From Brachionus koreanus (taxonomy: Eukaryota; Rotifera; Eurotatoria; Ploima; Brachionidae), in NCBI GenBank assembly GCA_016987375.1, contig PJRA01000498.1, positions 542,018 through 606,017 of the forward strand: a DNA stretch of 64,000 nucleotides. The letters run 5' to 3'. Under the pieces are notes generated by a model, which worked only from the letters and a program-made list of their open reading frames with translations, did not search any database and was not told the DNA's origin. Both the position numbers and the translations under genes were made by a program. Shown here piece by piece: positions 34,201 through 44,760 of this stretch; the first letter of the stretch is position 1; each line of letters begins with the position of its first letter.

Positions 34201-34726
34201 AACAAATAAGACGCCATTTGAGTTACTGTATGGAAGGGATGCTAGACTTCCAACAGAAGCTGATAAACACGCTGATTTTCAAATAAAGAACTTTGACAAA
34301 ATTTGGAAAGAAACCAAAACTAAAATCGAGGGAGTAAACAATAAGCGCAAAGCACGCCATGACAGCAAATATAATCACGTGAGCTACAAAGCCAATGATT
34401 TAGTTAGATTACATTCTCCAGCAACTAAGCAAGGATTAACGCATAAGCTTAGACAAGACAAATGGATAGGCCCATTCAAAATTTTAAGAGTAATCAATGA
34501 TGTGAATGTTGAGTTACAACTGGACAAGGGAAAAACAAAAATAGTTCATGTAAATCGGGTTAAGTTAGCTGAAGATCGCGCAGTAGTGAGCGCGACACTT
34601 GCTAAGCGCTTTCTAGAAGAAAAAATCAAAAATCATGAAAAATGCTGTCAGTTTTGTCTTATTTATTTAACGTGTAGCAAAGCTTGTTGGTCCAACTTTC
34701 TCATTAAAATTTGCCTTTTTTCTTAG
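31223..34726 (+). CDS. Gypsy 2 Pol (protease, RT, RNase H, integrase)
   Basis: Read by -1 frameshift from gag. Protease: AALDSGAAKTMI. RT: LDKLTNAKFYSSMDL-type palm, FGLSNAGAAFQR and the catalytic VYIDDILVYS. RNase H: TDASGVGLGAVLFQ, then the Glu in YPAIELECLAIVWACE and the Asp in RIVSDHNPLAYL. Integrase: HHCC finger (HEELSGGHLGLKRTYGK ... SCKVCSSSK), then D (VGVDILGPLP), D (LLSDQGRQFTS) and E (TNGLTERFNKTI), followed by a GPFKILRV-type C-terminal domain. All catalytic residues are present. Past about 34573 the frame reads LTR remnant and then host DNA, so the last 50 or so residues (from AVVSAT onward) are not native. Confidence 0.93.
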   Translation, partial: KLDRTGDERVSPVLHHFSFNPQNENTATYVKIQLNGAKVIAALDSGAAKTMINTSIAKSLKLKSIKPGSKDTKWISANGGELISKGNAYVDISLGDYSFNQKCEVIENLTAQVLLSTDMLLSQGAIIDYKNKRLAIGGTIVPLLVYGRQKEACLSINKEIDIDPNVQKLLWIDLPFKTNKPIFVEAIDKTVNWRIPDYVTSCKNGKVPIFVANKNPFTVKINPKTVIAHIEEIDRDIEVPWKSGNYEKVDVKNLVNWSKSKLTESQKKRLLKLIEKYKDVFSKGEGDIGYCDKFKFKIDTGNSKPIKQRAYRVPYSKQDQIDKMVGDMLKQGVVSKSKSPWASPVVLVKKKDGSERFCIDFRKLNSVTVKDSYPLPLIEETIDKLTNAKFYSSMDLISGYWQMALDDESKKKTAFITHKGLYQFEVIPFGLSNAGAAFQRNMEIILADLDNVLVYIDDILVYSERFEDHLDHLEKLFLRLREANLKLKTTKCRFGVNQVKFLGFVISPEGIKPHEENIKAVKDYPVPKNPKEVRRFLGLASHYRKFIPGYSTLADPINKLIKKNVKFEWTRTCDEGYKKIIGCLTSPPLLAFPDFSKQFHLATDASGVGLGAVLFQYDDSGNERVIAYASRNLRPSERNYPAIELECLAIVWACEQFRQYLYGRKFRIVSDHNPLAYLENMRMKSTRIQKWRLQLAEYDKEIVYRKGSENANADALSRIEAFCVEKNDNMADLQREDEQLKKIFGKLDEKGKYNRYFVKNNVLYKKYDKYPAKLMVPQKLVAQILQSCHEELSGGHLGLKRTYGKIRQRYLWNNMVEHIKNWIRSCKVCSSSKNPKTAKAHLLPINEFNKPFDMVGVDILGPLPETPRRNKYILIFTDYLSKWVEAFPIKNIEAKTIAKIFIEEIITRHSAPGKLLSDQGRQFTSRLIQEICNYMKTKKLSTTPYHPETNGLTERFNKTICQILSTYSDEHQSNWDEYINASLFAYRTSHHETTNKTPFELLYGRDARLPTEADKHADFQIKNFDKIWKETKTKIEGVNNKRKARHDSKYNHVSYKANDLVRLHSPATKQGLTHKLRQDKWIGPFKILRVINDVNVELQLDKGKTKIVHVNRVKLAEDRAVVSATLAKRFLEEKIKNHEKCCQFCLIYLTCSKACWSNFLIKICLFS

Positions 34727-35060
34727 ACTTGTCTCTTCTCCGTCATTCAACCTAACCCATATCGTTACATTTTTCGCAACTTTATCAATCTTAGTTTCTT
34801 CTTCGTGTACAGGTTCTTCATCTCAGCGTTCTTCTAAGTCATATTCAGAAATAGGGTGATTTATTGTCATCATTATTCTCATAATTATTATCATTATCAT
34901 CAGAGAGTTCTGATTAAGTATCGTTCGCATTTCTAAAAAGTTCTGAGCTTCTAAGGCAGTTTTTCTTCGTGAAATGATTCAAAAATTTATTTTTAATAAA
35001 AGAGAATACTATTTTTGAAGGATCCAAAAAACCCCTCTTCGGGTTAAACTTTTACATTTT
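34602..35060 (-). mobile_element. Possible piggyBac relic: right terminus and acidic ORF debris
   Basis: Reading the minus strand from about 35057, TTAACCCGAAGAGGGG resembles a piggyBac-type terminus. Acidic, Asn/Asp-rich frame pieces follow (ELSDDNDNNYENNDDN; DEEPVHEEETKIDKVAKNV), broken by stops. Gypsy 2 sits next to it and may have split it. This rests on the end sequence and composition only. Confidence 0.35.
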
Positions 35061-35384
35061 TTTTTAAAATATTTTTTAATTTTAGTTTTGATAGAAAAAA
35101 AAATTTTCAAAAAAAAATAAATTTGTGGAATAACAAACAATAGAAGTACCAAAAAGGCAAGTAAATTAATTTACTTTTTAGTTTCAAAGTCACGACTTAT
35201 GCATTTTTATTTCTAAAAAGTTAAAATTAAGATTTTTAAAATTAAAAATTTTTAGGTCCATGTCTCGACTTGAACTTTTTAATGACTTAAATTTTTTTTG
35301 GTTTATTAATCTAAAAATATAAGTAAATTTTATTTAAAAATAATTAGTTAATCAATAAAAAGTTTAATTTTGGTTCAATTTCTT

Positions 35385-37286
35385 TCAGATAGCCTCATAA
35401 ACTGTATATCCTGGGGATTGAATAAAGTCAGAAAAATCACTTTCGAGTGAAAATAATTGACATTTTGGAATTTTTTCATTAAAAACGACAAAGCTACATG
35501 ATAAAATAATGCATTGTTTAAAGCATTTCATTTTTGGTATGAATCCTTGGAATAATAAAAATTGATTAAAGGATTCAGAAATTGTTTTGCTAATTCGAAA
35601 GAGCATAAATTTTGACTCACTTGACTTGTTTAAAATAGAATTCGATTGGGTAACTGAATTTTCAAGATGATCTTCGTAATTTGTAGAATTAACTTTCGTT
35701 ATTAATGTCAAAGTACTCATTTGTGAATCTATTTCTTGATGATTTGAATGATTTTTTTCTTTAAAATGAGTTATTGGCATTTCAAATACATCATCACTTG
35801 TGACAATTAAATTTTCTGGACTAGTTTTGACAGATACATTAATATCATTCTTTGAAGTTTGTAAATGCTGATCTGAATTAGCATCAGTACTTATTAAATA
35901 ACCATTTGGCAACGTATATTTAAGAAGATGCTGGGCAGATGACTGACTATCCAAATTTTGTAATAGACTGGAAGTGGGTTTTGTATTAATCTCGGTATTT
36001 GAAGTAGATAATGACAAATGATCTGTTGTCTCTTGTTCATTTTTAATTAAATGAGTTATTGCCATTTCATATGGATCATCACTTGGGGTCATTAAATTTT
36101 CTGGACTAGTTTTAACAGGCATATGAGTTTCGCTGGTGGTTAGTTTATTATCATCTAAAAAAGTTGTTGTTTTTGTTTTTTCCATTGAAGTTAAAAGAGA
36201 GTTGACTGCTTTTTTTTCAGTTGTTTGAATTGTAGTTTCTTTCACATTATTTGATAATAGAGTAGATTCAAATTTTGAAGGATTTGAACTTAAAATTTGT
36301 TCTAACTGAGTTGAATGTTGTTTTTTTTTAGAGTTTAAATAGCTTTTAAAAGAACTAAAGCCATTTAAATTCTTTAAAGAGTGAATTTTTGATCCGAGAT
36401 TAATATTTTTGAAATTATTATTGTTTGAAATATTCCAAAATCTAACCAAGCCATCATCGTGACCAGTAGCTATAATTTCATTACTGAAAATATCTAAACT
36501 AAGAACCTTAATGCTATCAGAAAGAGTTTTAATAATCTGTTTGGTTGATATGTCCCAAATTTTTAAGAATGTTTCTCCTCCGAAAATTACATTTTTATCA
36601 TTTAAAATTTTTATTGCAAAATATAATTTATTATGTGAAAGCTTTTGCGTCTGACTAAGTTGGTTATTAGAACTAAGTTCATAGTGACAAATATCTCTAG
36701 CATTGCATTGAGAAACAATTAAATTCCGATCAAATGCATCTATTGCGTAAATATTGTCTGCCATAGTAGTTAATTTATTCAAAAAAGTTAAGGTTGTTAA
36801 ATCATAAATTGAAATGAAATTCGTATCAAACGATGCTATCAATATTTTATGCTCTTGATGAAGTATTTTGATATCATAAACTTGACCAATATTTGTGCTA
36901 TCAATTTTTTTAAGATTGTTTGCTAAATTTGAACAATCGTAAATGATGAAAAAACCATTAAATCCAGCAATGAAATGAGTTTTATTCAGAAATACAATAC
37001 CTCTGGGTTCACTACCTGCAGACACTTTTATTGTTGTACCTGTAATATTCCAAGTAAAGACTTTATTTTTAGAACCAATTGATCCAATCAAGATATTTGT
37101 TTCTGAATTATAATCAATAGAAAATGAATTATCTTCTATCGTTACTTCTTTAACCATCGAATTATTATTATAAGTTCTTAATTTTTGGATGTCAAGCGAA
37201 ACTGCAAATTTATAAAAATCAGTCTCAGAATCAATGTATTTGATTGTTATGATGAAAATTGTTTGCATTAAAAAAAAATTTTCCAT
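35385..37286 (-). CDS. Propeller-stalk protein A (7-blade WD-like propeller, Ser/Thr stalk, PAN-like C-terminus)
   Basis: A single-exon coding region of 633 residues. A hydrophobic N-terminus (NFFLMQTIFIITIKYID) suggests secretion. Seven propeller strands end in WD-like pairs: TYN (residue about 38), FTWNI, IIYDCSN, SIYDLTT, CHYELSS, LKIWDIS and VRFWNIS (about 295). A Ser/Thr-rich, mucin-like stalk follows to about 540. It contains an internal repeat (VKTSPENLMTPSDDPYEM and VKTSPENLIVTSDDVFEM). The C-terminal 80 residues carry CFKQCIILSCSFVVFN and CQLFS, a cysteine pattern like PAN/apple modules. No membrane anchor is seen. An AG lies two bases before the ATG, as in the three paralogs. I do not know a named family with this order. 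Extracellular adhesion or recognition is inferred from the architecture only. Confidence 0.88.
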   Translation of the reverse strand: MENFFLMQTIFIITIKYIDSETDFYKFAVSLDIQKLRTYNNNSMVKEVTIEDNSFSIDYNSETNILIGSIGSKNKVFTWNITGTTIKVSAGSEPRGIVFLNKTHFIAGFNGFFIIYDCSNLANNLKKIDSTNIGQVYDIKILHQEHKILIASFDTNFISIYDLTTLTFLNKLTTMADNIYAIDAFDRNLIVSQCNARDICHYELSSNNQLSQTQKLSHNKLYFAIKILNDKNVIFGGETFLKIWDISTKQIIKTLSDSIKVLSLDIFSNEIIATGHDDGLVRFWNISNNNNFKNINLGSKIHSLKNLNGFSSFKSYLNSKKKQHSTQLEQILSSNPSKFESTLLSNNVKETTIQTTEKKAVNSLLTSMEKTKTTTFLDDNKLTTSETHMPVKTSPENLMTPSDDPYEMAITHLIKNEQETTDHLSLSTSNTEINTKPTSSLLQNLDSQSSAQHLLKYTLPNGYLISTDANSDQHLQTSKNDINVSVKTSPENLIVTSDDVFEMPITHFKEKNHSNHQEIDSQMSTLTLITKVNSTNYEDHLENSVTQSNSILNKSSESKFMLFRISKTISESFNQFLLFQGFIPKMKCFKQCIILSCSFVVFNEKIPKCQLFSLESDFSDFIQSPGYTVYEAI

Positions 37287-38507
37287 ATCTGCATTAAAAG
37301 TTTAATTTAATTCAAGTTAAAATTTGCTGATTAAATTTTAGCTTTTTTGACTCAAACCCTGTTTATCTAAATAAAAAAACAAAAATAATATTATCTTTTT
37401 CTTTTAACCAAAAGTACAAAATTTGAGTAACTCTCTGATAAAATCTAATGCAAAAATCTAATGAAAACTAAAATAACATGCTTAATTTGAACATTCATAT
37501 CGAAAATTTTTTTTACTAAATTTTAATTTCTATCAAATAAATTTTCGAGAATAACAATATTTATAACGTGTCAGCTTAACTATTTAGTAAAACTTTTAAA
37601 ATTAAGCAAATTATTATATAATTTGATGTTTTTTAAAAGGATATGAAGCAATATTGAAAAATTAATTTTTTTGTGCCCTTTTTATTTAATTTTTAAGCAG
37701 TTGTTGTTGATTGAAACAATTAATTTCACATCCACGAACACGTTTACTTCTTTAAACTTTTTTTAAAAGCGTGAAACATTTCAAAAATTTAAACGCAGCC
37801 AAATTTCGTTTCTTAAGATAATTTTTTTTTATTTAAAAGGATAGATTCAGTTCGTGAAGACCTTTTTGAGAATAAACTAAAATTCAAAATTTTGATCTCT
37901 TATTTTGATATTGGCCCATATCCTTGAATTTTGTTTAAAAAATGATCCTTAATGTTTAAAGCAAAATAAATTAAAAAAAATGGTTTCCCGAATTTTATTT
38001 TTGTGTTTAAAAAAAAATATCCAATTTCTTTCAATAACTTCACATTTAGACGCTTGTCTTGATCAAAATTTGGTTTATTTTTAAATAGTTGATGACTATT
38101 TAAGTAAGAAATAACGAAAAATTTTTGTTTCTTTATTTATACAATTTGAGATTAGATCTAAAACAAATAAAATGTTTTGATTAAATTAAATTTAGAACTG
38201 TAGATTTAAATCATGTATTAAAAGTAACTATTTGCTTTTATTCAATATCAAATAGTTTCTTTATTTTTTCAGTATAACAACTTAGAATACCATAAATAAA
38301 AAGAAAATAGACTCTTTAAAATTCTTATGATGTGTAATTATGAAAAATTTTAAATTTTGACGCTATTTTTGACTTAAATTTTCCACAAGATTCATGGTAC
38401 ATTATGACTTTAGTGAAAATATTAAATCAACGTATGACTCCACTATACTTTTTATTGTAATATGAGGTAATTATTTGATATGTTGATCCGGTGATAACTA
38501 TTTGAAA
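37287..38507. other. Intergenic, A+T-rich
   Basis: Upstream flank of propeller gene A. No coding exon, tRNA or clear repeat seen. Confidence 0.4.
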
Positions 38508-38597
38508 ACTGCAAATTTATAAAAGCCAGATTCAGCACTAATGTAATTTTTTGAACAAAAAATATAGTTTGAAATTAAAAAAATCACATTCATATCA
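38508..38597 (-). pseudogene. Orphan 5' fragment of a fifth propeller-stalk paralog
   Basis: The minus strand reads MNVIFLISNYIFCSKNYISA, then ESGFYKFAV. This nearly repeats the first exon sequence of gene B (MNVIFLFQAIFFSSKNYISA, ESDLYKFAVSLD). Homology stops after about 30 codons and no propeller follows. The AG found just before the ATG in all four full genes is absent here. It is the remains of a gene lost by deletion. Confidence 0.8.
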
Positions 38598-38769
38598 AAT
38601 TTAAATAAAAAAATTAGTTTTTTTATTTCAATCAATCCAATAAATCCAGTTTTTCTTTCGAGTTTTTGATAAATTTCTCTAAGATACTTGGAAAAAACAA
38701 CCAGATAAATTAAAAAATTCCTTTGCTTAACTAGTAATCTGTCTTTTGAAAAAGGCCGGTTAGGAAATG

Positions 38770-38895
38770 GTTTTATTTTAGATTTTAAGGCTTATTGGTA
38801 AACGACCATTTTACACACAGAGTGATTTAGAATGGGGTAAAAAAGTCAAAAATGCAACAACAAAGTAAATAGAACGTTGGCTTTAATTAACACTC
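38770..38895 (+). mobile_element. Small RT-like fragment ending at a piggyBac-type terminus
   Basis: A short plus-strand piece reads DLEWGKKVKNATTK, resembling the DLKWTTQVKNATAK motif of the LINE fragment near 12950. It is followed by TTAACACTCAAAACTCCGGG (from 38887), a solo piggyBac-type terminus whose partner I could not find. Confidence 0.45.
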
Positions 38896-40590
38896 AAAAC
38901 TCCGGGGCTTTTTTCGACATGCAGATGAGTCTTTATCTTCTTTTACTCATGAGAACAGACGAACATGCAAAAGGCATTTGATTAAATTTTATTTTTCAAA
39001 TATGATCAAAAAATTTTAAATGGGAAATTAAATTTCCTCTTTCCAAAATAGAAAATTAATTTTATTGTACTAATATGAGTTATAATCGATGAAAACATTA
39101 TTATATTTAAAAAAAAAAACTTTTATATTTTAAATTTAAATATTTAAATAACTTACGGGATTATAATTAGTAGACAGCCTAAAAGCAAATTATTTTCATT
39201 TAATTAAAATTTTTACAAGCTGATTTAAGACGAAAATTAGTACACATTTTTCTTTGTACAGAAATTTTATATTATAATTCTCAAATAGATATCCTCAAGT
39301 TATCAATTTTAAAATTATAAAGTAGCCCTATTATTGGTCTTGAGTAGATTTGAAATCAAATAACAAGCTAGTAATTTAATTAAATATATTTTTCAAAGTT
39401 CAGATTCACTGAATAAAAAATTGAGCAAAAATTTACACTAATTAGTGGCTTCATGTGTAATTCAATTCTCGAAATATTAGCTTCTTAACTCTTGGTAAGT
39501 AGATTATGAAATGATTTGATTCTGGCTAGTAAACTGATTCACTTTATGATGTTCTTTTTTTTCCTCATTTTTACGGTGCTTTACGACTTTTTCCGTAAAT
39601 ATATAGTCTAATAGACAGTCACTTAAAGATCTGTAAAAAAAATTACATTTTAGAAATCTAAATTTTAAAACTTAAATAAACATTATAAGCTTTTCAATAT
39701 AAACATTATAAGTAGTTTCTTTTTCATAATCAGATGGACATAATGGACTATTCGACTATAGATAGACTACTCGGTATATGATTAAAGACAAAATTTGTGA
39801 TAATGATATCAAGATAAAGTTTGTGTCGCAGCTTCTTGTGAATTGAAAACAGAGATATTCAGCCCTTCTAATTTTGTTTGTTTAAATTACTGTTCGAAAA
39901 ACTGAATTTTCTCATGATTAAAAGCAAGAATCGTCGATGTGGAATTATCAAGAAAACGAGGAAGACCTAAGAAATCAACAAATCAGGTAAAAAAACCAAG
40001 AAAAAACTAATCAATTTTTTATTTCTAAATAAAAAAATAATTTTGTTATACAATTAATTCACTTTGTCATACCTAAGTTAATAAAAAGCCATCTCAACTA
40101 ATAATTTTGTCTTAGTTTTGTTTTTATTGTCAGAGCAATTAGTTTTTTATAGTCTGCTAAAATATATTTTATTAGTCACCACTTTTAGTTATTTTTGTCA
40201 TCTTATAAAAATTAAATTTGTCACTCCCAATAAATATAAGCCATAGCAAAAAAAAGAGGCATGGGCTGTTTACACAATCAGTTATACAAAAAGGAAAGTC
40301 AAAACGCTATTCCTACTAGTAAAAAAAATTTTCAAAAAGCCAATAATATAACAAGATCTATTTATAGTGTTTTCTTGGCATATATCCAAATATTTTCATG
40401 TAAAATTGACGAAATGATTCAAAAATATAGGAGAGATGAGAGTGTTAAGTTATTTAAATATTTTGAAATAATATGGTCAGAATTTTATGGTTTTAATAAA
40501 AAATATTTTTAACGCAAAAAAAAATTGAGATGATTTATTATTGAAACATCCATGAAGACATCGCTTTTTTCCTTGACTTGGCTGACTGAC
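38896..40590. other. Intergenic with transposon-like debris
   Basis: Mostly A+T-rich. At about 39920-39987 a short open piece encodes an AT-hook-like KRGRPKKSTNQ followed by a GTAAAA donor-like site. At 40261-40512 is an 83-codon frame (MGCLHNQLYKKESQ ...) without recognisable homology. Both look like debris of a DNA transposon (AT-hook motifs are common in MULE proteins), but I cannot prove a gene. Confidence 0.4.
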
Positions 40591-41474
40591 AAATATTTTT
40601 CATCTTTTTAAATACTTTTCTCACAAAGTGATTATTGAAATTGTTTTTGAAAAAGAATAATTTGTGCTTTAAAGACTAATTAAAAATGACTAGAAGAATT
40701 TGAGCTAGTTAAAAAGAAGAAGCGTTTAAAAAAAATGAATCAAAAAAATTTAAAGCGATGGAAAAATCCAATTGAATAAATAACATCGTGAAACCAAAGT
40801 CTTATTCAATATTTTCTTTAATAAATATATCGTACCATTGAGCTTGTAGAAGATTGGAGTCAGAAAATGCGTCAAAAAAAGTGCATATTTACACATCATG
40901 AGAACTTAATGAGATCATATTTTCTATTTATTTATGGTGTAAGTTCTAAGATCTAATGCTGGAAATTAAAAAAAAATAGAATAAAATCAAATAGTTGTTT
41001 TTAATGCATGATTGAATCATATGTCTTGAATAAACTAAATCAAGAGATTTTATTTGCTTTAAATATTAATTAAACTTGTTAAGAAAAAAAAATGTTTGTT
41101 ATTCCTAAAATCACAGGTTATTAATTAAATAATGGCGTTTTTTTCATTTACCTAGTATCAATCAGAACTTATAAGTCAAGAACTCTTCCCTAGAGTAAAA
41201 ATATTGACTAAAAATAAATCTGTTCTATTATTTTTACTCGAATGTTGAGCTTGCCAATAATTGTTTCTATGATGAAAACATTCTCATTTCATCCAAAACC
41301 ATTTAAGCTTAGCAATTAAATCTTGAAGTAAGTTTTTTTCCAAGTCTCTTTGATGAATTAGAAAAAGTTCAAAACTAAGAACTATGTTAACTGAATTTTT
41401 AAGAATATAAAGAAAAAATTGCATGTAAAATAAACATGTCTAAAAACAAACTTTTAAAAGCTAGCATGACCGAC
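40591..41474. repeat. 884-bp direct duplication, copy 1
   Basis: Nearly identical, in the same orientation, to 49012-49898. Sampled words agree over hundreds of bases with only scattered substitutions (for example ATTTGTGCTT versus ATTTTATACT). No ORF is shared. Homology ends sharply at CTAG-TGACCGAC. It is either a recent segmental duplication or two copies of an unrecognised element. Confidence 0.9.
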
Positions 41475-41667
41475 AGAACATGAACACCCGGGCGTATTTT
41501 TAAAAGTAAGCTTGAACACCCACCAAATTATTTTAAATTTGAATTTAGCACCAAAAAATACATAGTTAAAGTCAAATTAGTTTTATTCTTTAAAAAAAGC
41601 TAATAAATATATCCGAAATCTTTGGCCATTGAACACCCCCCTGTTTTATTATGAAATGTTAAAAAAA
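41475..41667. repeat. Short region with repeated GAACACCC words
   Basis: GAACACCC occurs near 41480, 41513 and 41633 between the direct duplication and the MULE left end. It may be element termini; no further structure is clear. Confidence 0.3.
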
Positions 41668-42069
41668 ACATATTTCCTTCCATATTATATTATTATATTT
41701 CATACCTTTTAAATAAAAAACTAAATTTCTAATTTTTTTTAAAACAAACTTGATTTTTTACAAAAATTAATATATTTCACAAATTTTTTTGATTTGATAT
41801 GAATAAATAAAATTTTTTCAAAATTTAGTCATTCAGTAATTTAGTAATTTAGTTATGCTTATAAAAACCTTTAGATTAAAAATTAATTGACTCATTAAGT
41901 GAATTTAAATTATAATATCAAGAAAACAAAATTTAATATAAATTAAGTTTTAAAAATTTGGATAAAGAAAAAAAAATATCAGCAATTCAAACAATTTACT
42001 AATCGTCAGAATTTTCATTCGATAAAAATAAATTTTATATAGATATTTCCCATAAATTTTTAAATTTCT

Positions 42070-42950
42070 AGAATCGATCTTCTTGTTTTTTAGGCTTTTT
42101 TGAAAAATTGAAAACAATTAGTGATTTTGATGAGCTAAAAACTTGTTTAGTTGATCAGCTGAAAACTGCTTGCATTTATAATCTAATTAAAAAAAGACAA
42201 ATAATTCACTATCCAAAATATGACTTAGTTGATCAAGTCAGTAGATCTTTATTGATTAAATCAAATTTAGAGCTATTTGATATTGTTCCTGTCTCAATCA
42301 TTGGTGACGGAAATTGCTTATTTAGAAGTCTTTCAAAAGCTCTATTTGGAAAAGAAGATTATCACCCAGAAGTTCGATATAGGACACTTGCTGAAATGAT
42401 TTTAAAAAGGAAGAATTTTTAAACTTTTCAAATAAACAAGAAATAGAGTTGTTTTATAATCTTTCACCAAGTATTGATTCACTTAGCGAAGACGAGGTTT
42501 TTTTAGAGCAAGTGTTTAATTGTTCTAAGTTAAATTCCTGGTGCACACTGTGCCATATATTTGCTGCGGCTCAAGCTTTTTTTATTAATATATGTTTGGT
42601 TTATGCAACTATCAAGAAAATTAAAATGAATTCTATGGTTGAATATTTAAATTCTACGATATCAAGTTTAGATAGAAATAAAGAAGGTAAGAATCGAATA
42701 ATATTTTAATATTTAAAGAATTTTTTAAGGACCGGTTAGAATTGTATGGTCAAATTTAAATGATGACAATCTTGAAAGTTCAGCTTGGATAGCCAATCAT
42801 TTTATTTGTCAATTGCCTTTTCGGAAAAACAACTATGACGAAATCTTTCTCAAGAATAAGATTGATTTTCCATCTAAAAAAAGGAATTTTGTAGATAACG
42901 AAGAAAATATTAGTCCTGAATTTAAAAAATCTTTTAAAAAAAGTTACTAA
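42070..42950 (+). pseudogene. OTU-type cysteine protease gene carried by the MULE (frameshifted)
   Basis: The frame from a possible acceptor at 42093 carries VSIIGDGNCLFRSLSKALFG, the OTU active-site signature with catalytic Asp and Cys, then HPEVRYRTLAEMIL. About position 42400 the homologous reading moves by one base and resumes as EEFLNFSNKQEIELF ... CTLCHIFAAAQAFFINICLV. A short GT-AG intron (about 42687-42729) leads to RIVWSNLNDDNLESSAWIAN-H, with the likely catalytic His. OTU enzymes cleave ubiquitin-like modifiers; in transposons their role is unknown. The one-base shift and later stops indicate decay. Confidence 0.7.
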
Positions 42951-43989
42951 ACAAGCTTCTTTTTCATTTTTTATAATTTTTGTAATTTAGAAAAACTATA
43001 TTCAGTCAAAATGATCTAGAAAAAGCACCAGAAAATAGTATAAAAAAATGCTCAGAACTTGAAAATATATTAAATAAAAATGAAGAATTAATGGTTAGTT
43101 TTACCTCTTTGGAAATAAATGATGATGATATTTATGAAAGAAAGTAACAGCAGACCAAGTTTTTTTTGAAGAATCTTTAATCAAACATAATGAAACAATA
43201 GATTGTACAGATTCTGTGATTGAATTGGAAAAAAAAGATGCAATAAGCTTAAGTAATACTTATAAAGATAAAGATGAGCACGACAAAGATGAACATAAGA
43301 TTCATGGTAAAAAATTCTTCTCAAATCATAATTTAAATTCTTTTTATTTTTTTAGAAAATATTGACTTGGTACATCTCCATTTCGAGGATGCTATTTAAG
43401 TCGCATTTACTGAAAACTCTGTGCAAAGTTTACCTAAATCAATTGATAAAAATTCTCTATTTTGTATTGATTTAAATGAATTTGAAGAAAAAGATAAAGA
43501 TAATATTTATATATGTACAAAAAATTAATACAAATGTTTAAGCAATCTGAATTTTATAAAAAAAACTGTTATTGTTTTTAATCTTTCTAGCCCAAAAAAT
43601 TTTAAAAAATCTTCCTGGCTTAAGAATGGAACGATCCAATCTGTTCCTAAAAAATTGAATTTAAATTTCATGGTAATTCAAAAATTAATCAACATCCTTT
43701 TAAACGAATGTCTAAAAAAGCTATAAGTCAAGTAAAAATGGAATCAATTAAAATTGGAAGTGCTCTTTTAAAATATAATGCTATGATTGAAAAAACTAAA
43801 AAAGAAAGTTATTCTCTATCTCATTATCCTAGAAGCATTAATCAAATTTATAAACATAGAAGCCTCCAAAAAAAAATAATAGTAATAAGTCTTCAAATGA
43901 TGAATATTCTGATTTATAAGTTAAAAGACAAATTAGTAGAAAAATAATTTGTAATTAACTTTTAATAATTAAATCTTTTAAGGTGATTT

Positions 43990-44760
43990 TGTTCGTTAGG
44001 TCATTTTTGATCGCTTTTCAATAATTTCTATCATGTTTGATCAACAACAGTTTGTTGATATTGTCAGATTTGGTTGCTGTGAAAATAATTTTTCAATTAT
44101 TGACATTGACACTACATTCAAACTTGGTCGATTTTATGTAACATTTTTAACTTATCGAAAACATTTAACACATATTTAACACATCAGAAAAGATATTTAT
44201 AAAATTCTAAATGATTACAAATTAGACAACCAAGAAAAAGATGATATAATTAATACGGTTTTTGGCAGAGAAAGTGATTGAAGCAAAAATTTAGTTGCAA
44301 CAGAAAATTCTCAAATTTTTAATGAAAGAGCTTAGGGGAAAAAGCACCCTTTGAAAAATGAATACCTTGATTCCTGGTTTGAAAAATATCAAATAAAAAA
44401 AATTAATCAAAATTTTAGAAAATAAGTTGAAATTTTTAAAACAAAAGTAAATGATTATTATAGAACAAATGACATAGAGAGTGTAAAAAAATCAAATAAA
44501 AAAATGGTTAAAAATAAAAGAAAAAACATTACTGAGATCTGCCAGCTATTTGAAGAAATTTTTCAAAACCAGAATAATAAATCTATCATGGCAATAAGGT
44601 GTTCAGGTGATTACAAGGTCTCAAAATACTACTTGAGGTTTAAAACGTTACCCAATACATGGAGTAACATTTCAAAACAATCTGAAGAAAAAAGAATTGC
44701 AAACTTTTTAAGTTCAAGTTGTCATGAACTAAACCAGAAATTCCACGCATAATGAAAGTC
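43990..44760 (+). pseudogene. Decayed MULE-like transposase segments
   Basis: Plus-strand pieces read QFVDIVRFGCCENNF, IIDIDTTFKLGRFYVTFLTY (the DTTF/Y-x-G-x-YYVT start of a MULE-type DDE domain) and, later, NEYLDSWFEKYQI. At 44504-44752 an open frame with CSGDYKVSKYYLRFKTLPN follows. Stops separate the pieces. Upstream (43000-43950) are further Lys/Asn-rich frames that probably belonged to the same or another element gene. Confidence 0.6.

Larger units (their letters stand above)
29527..34597 (+). mobile_element. Gypsy LTR retrotransposon 2 with collapsed 3' LTR
   Basis: LTR, leader, gag and pol are present in order. Pol runs straight into the last 24 bp of the LTR (34574-34597), followed at once by CTTG, the same four bases that precede the 5' LTR. 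The polypurine tract and nearly all of the 3' LTR are therefore missing while the target duplication survives. Gag and pol frames are intact, so the loss is recent or happened during reverse transcription. Base composition is close to that of the host, unlike Gypsy 1. Confidence 0.85.

Noticed and set aside
40261..40512. 83-residue protein gene
   Set aside because: Open but with A+T-driven codons, no homology and no conserved context. Left as a possible transposon remnant.
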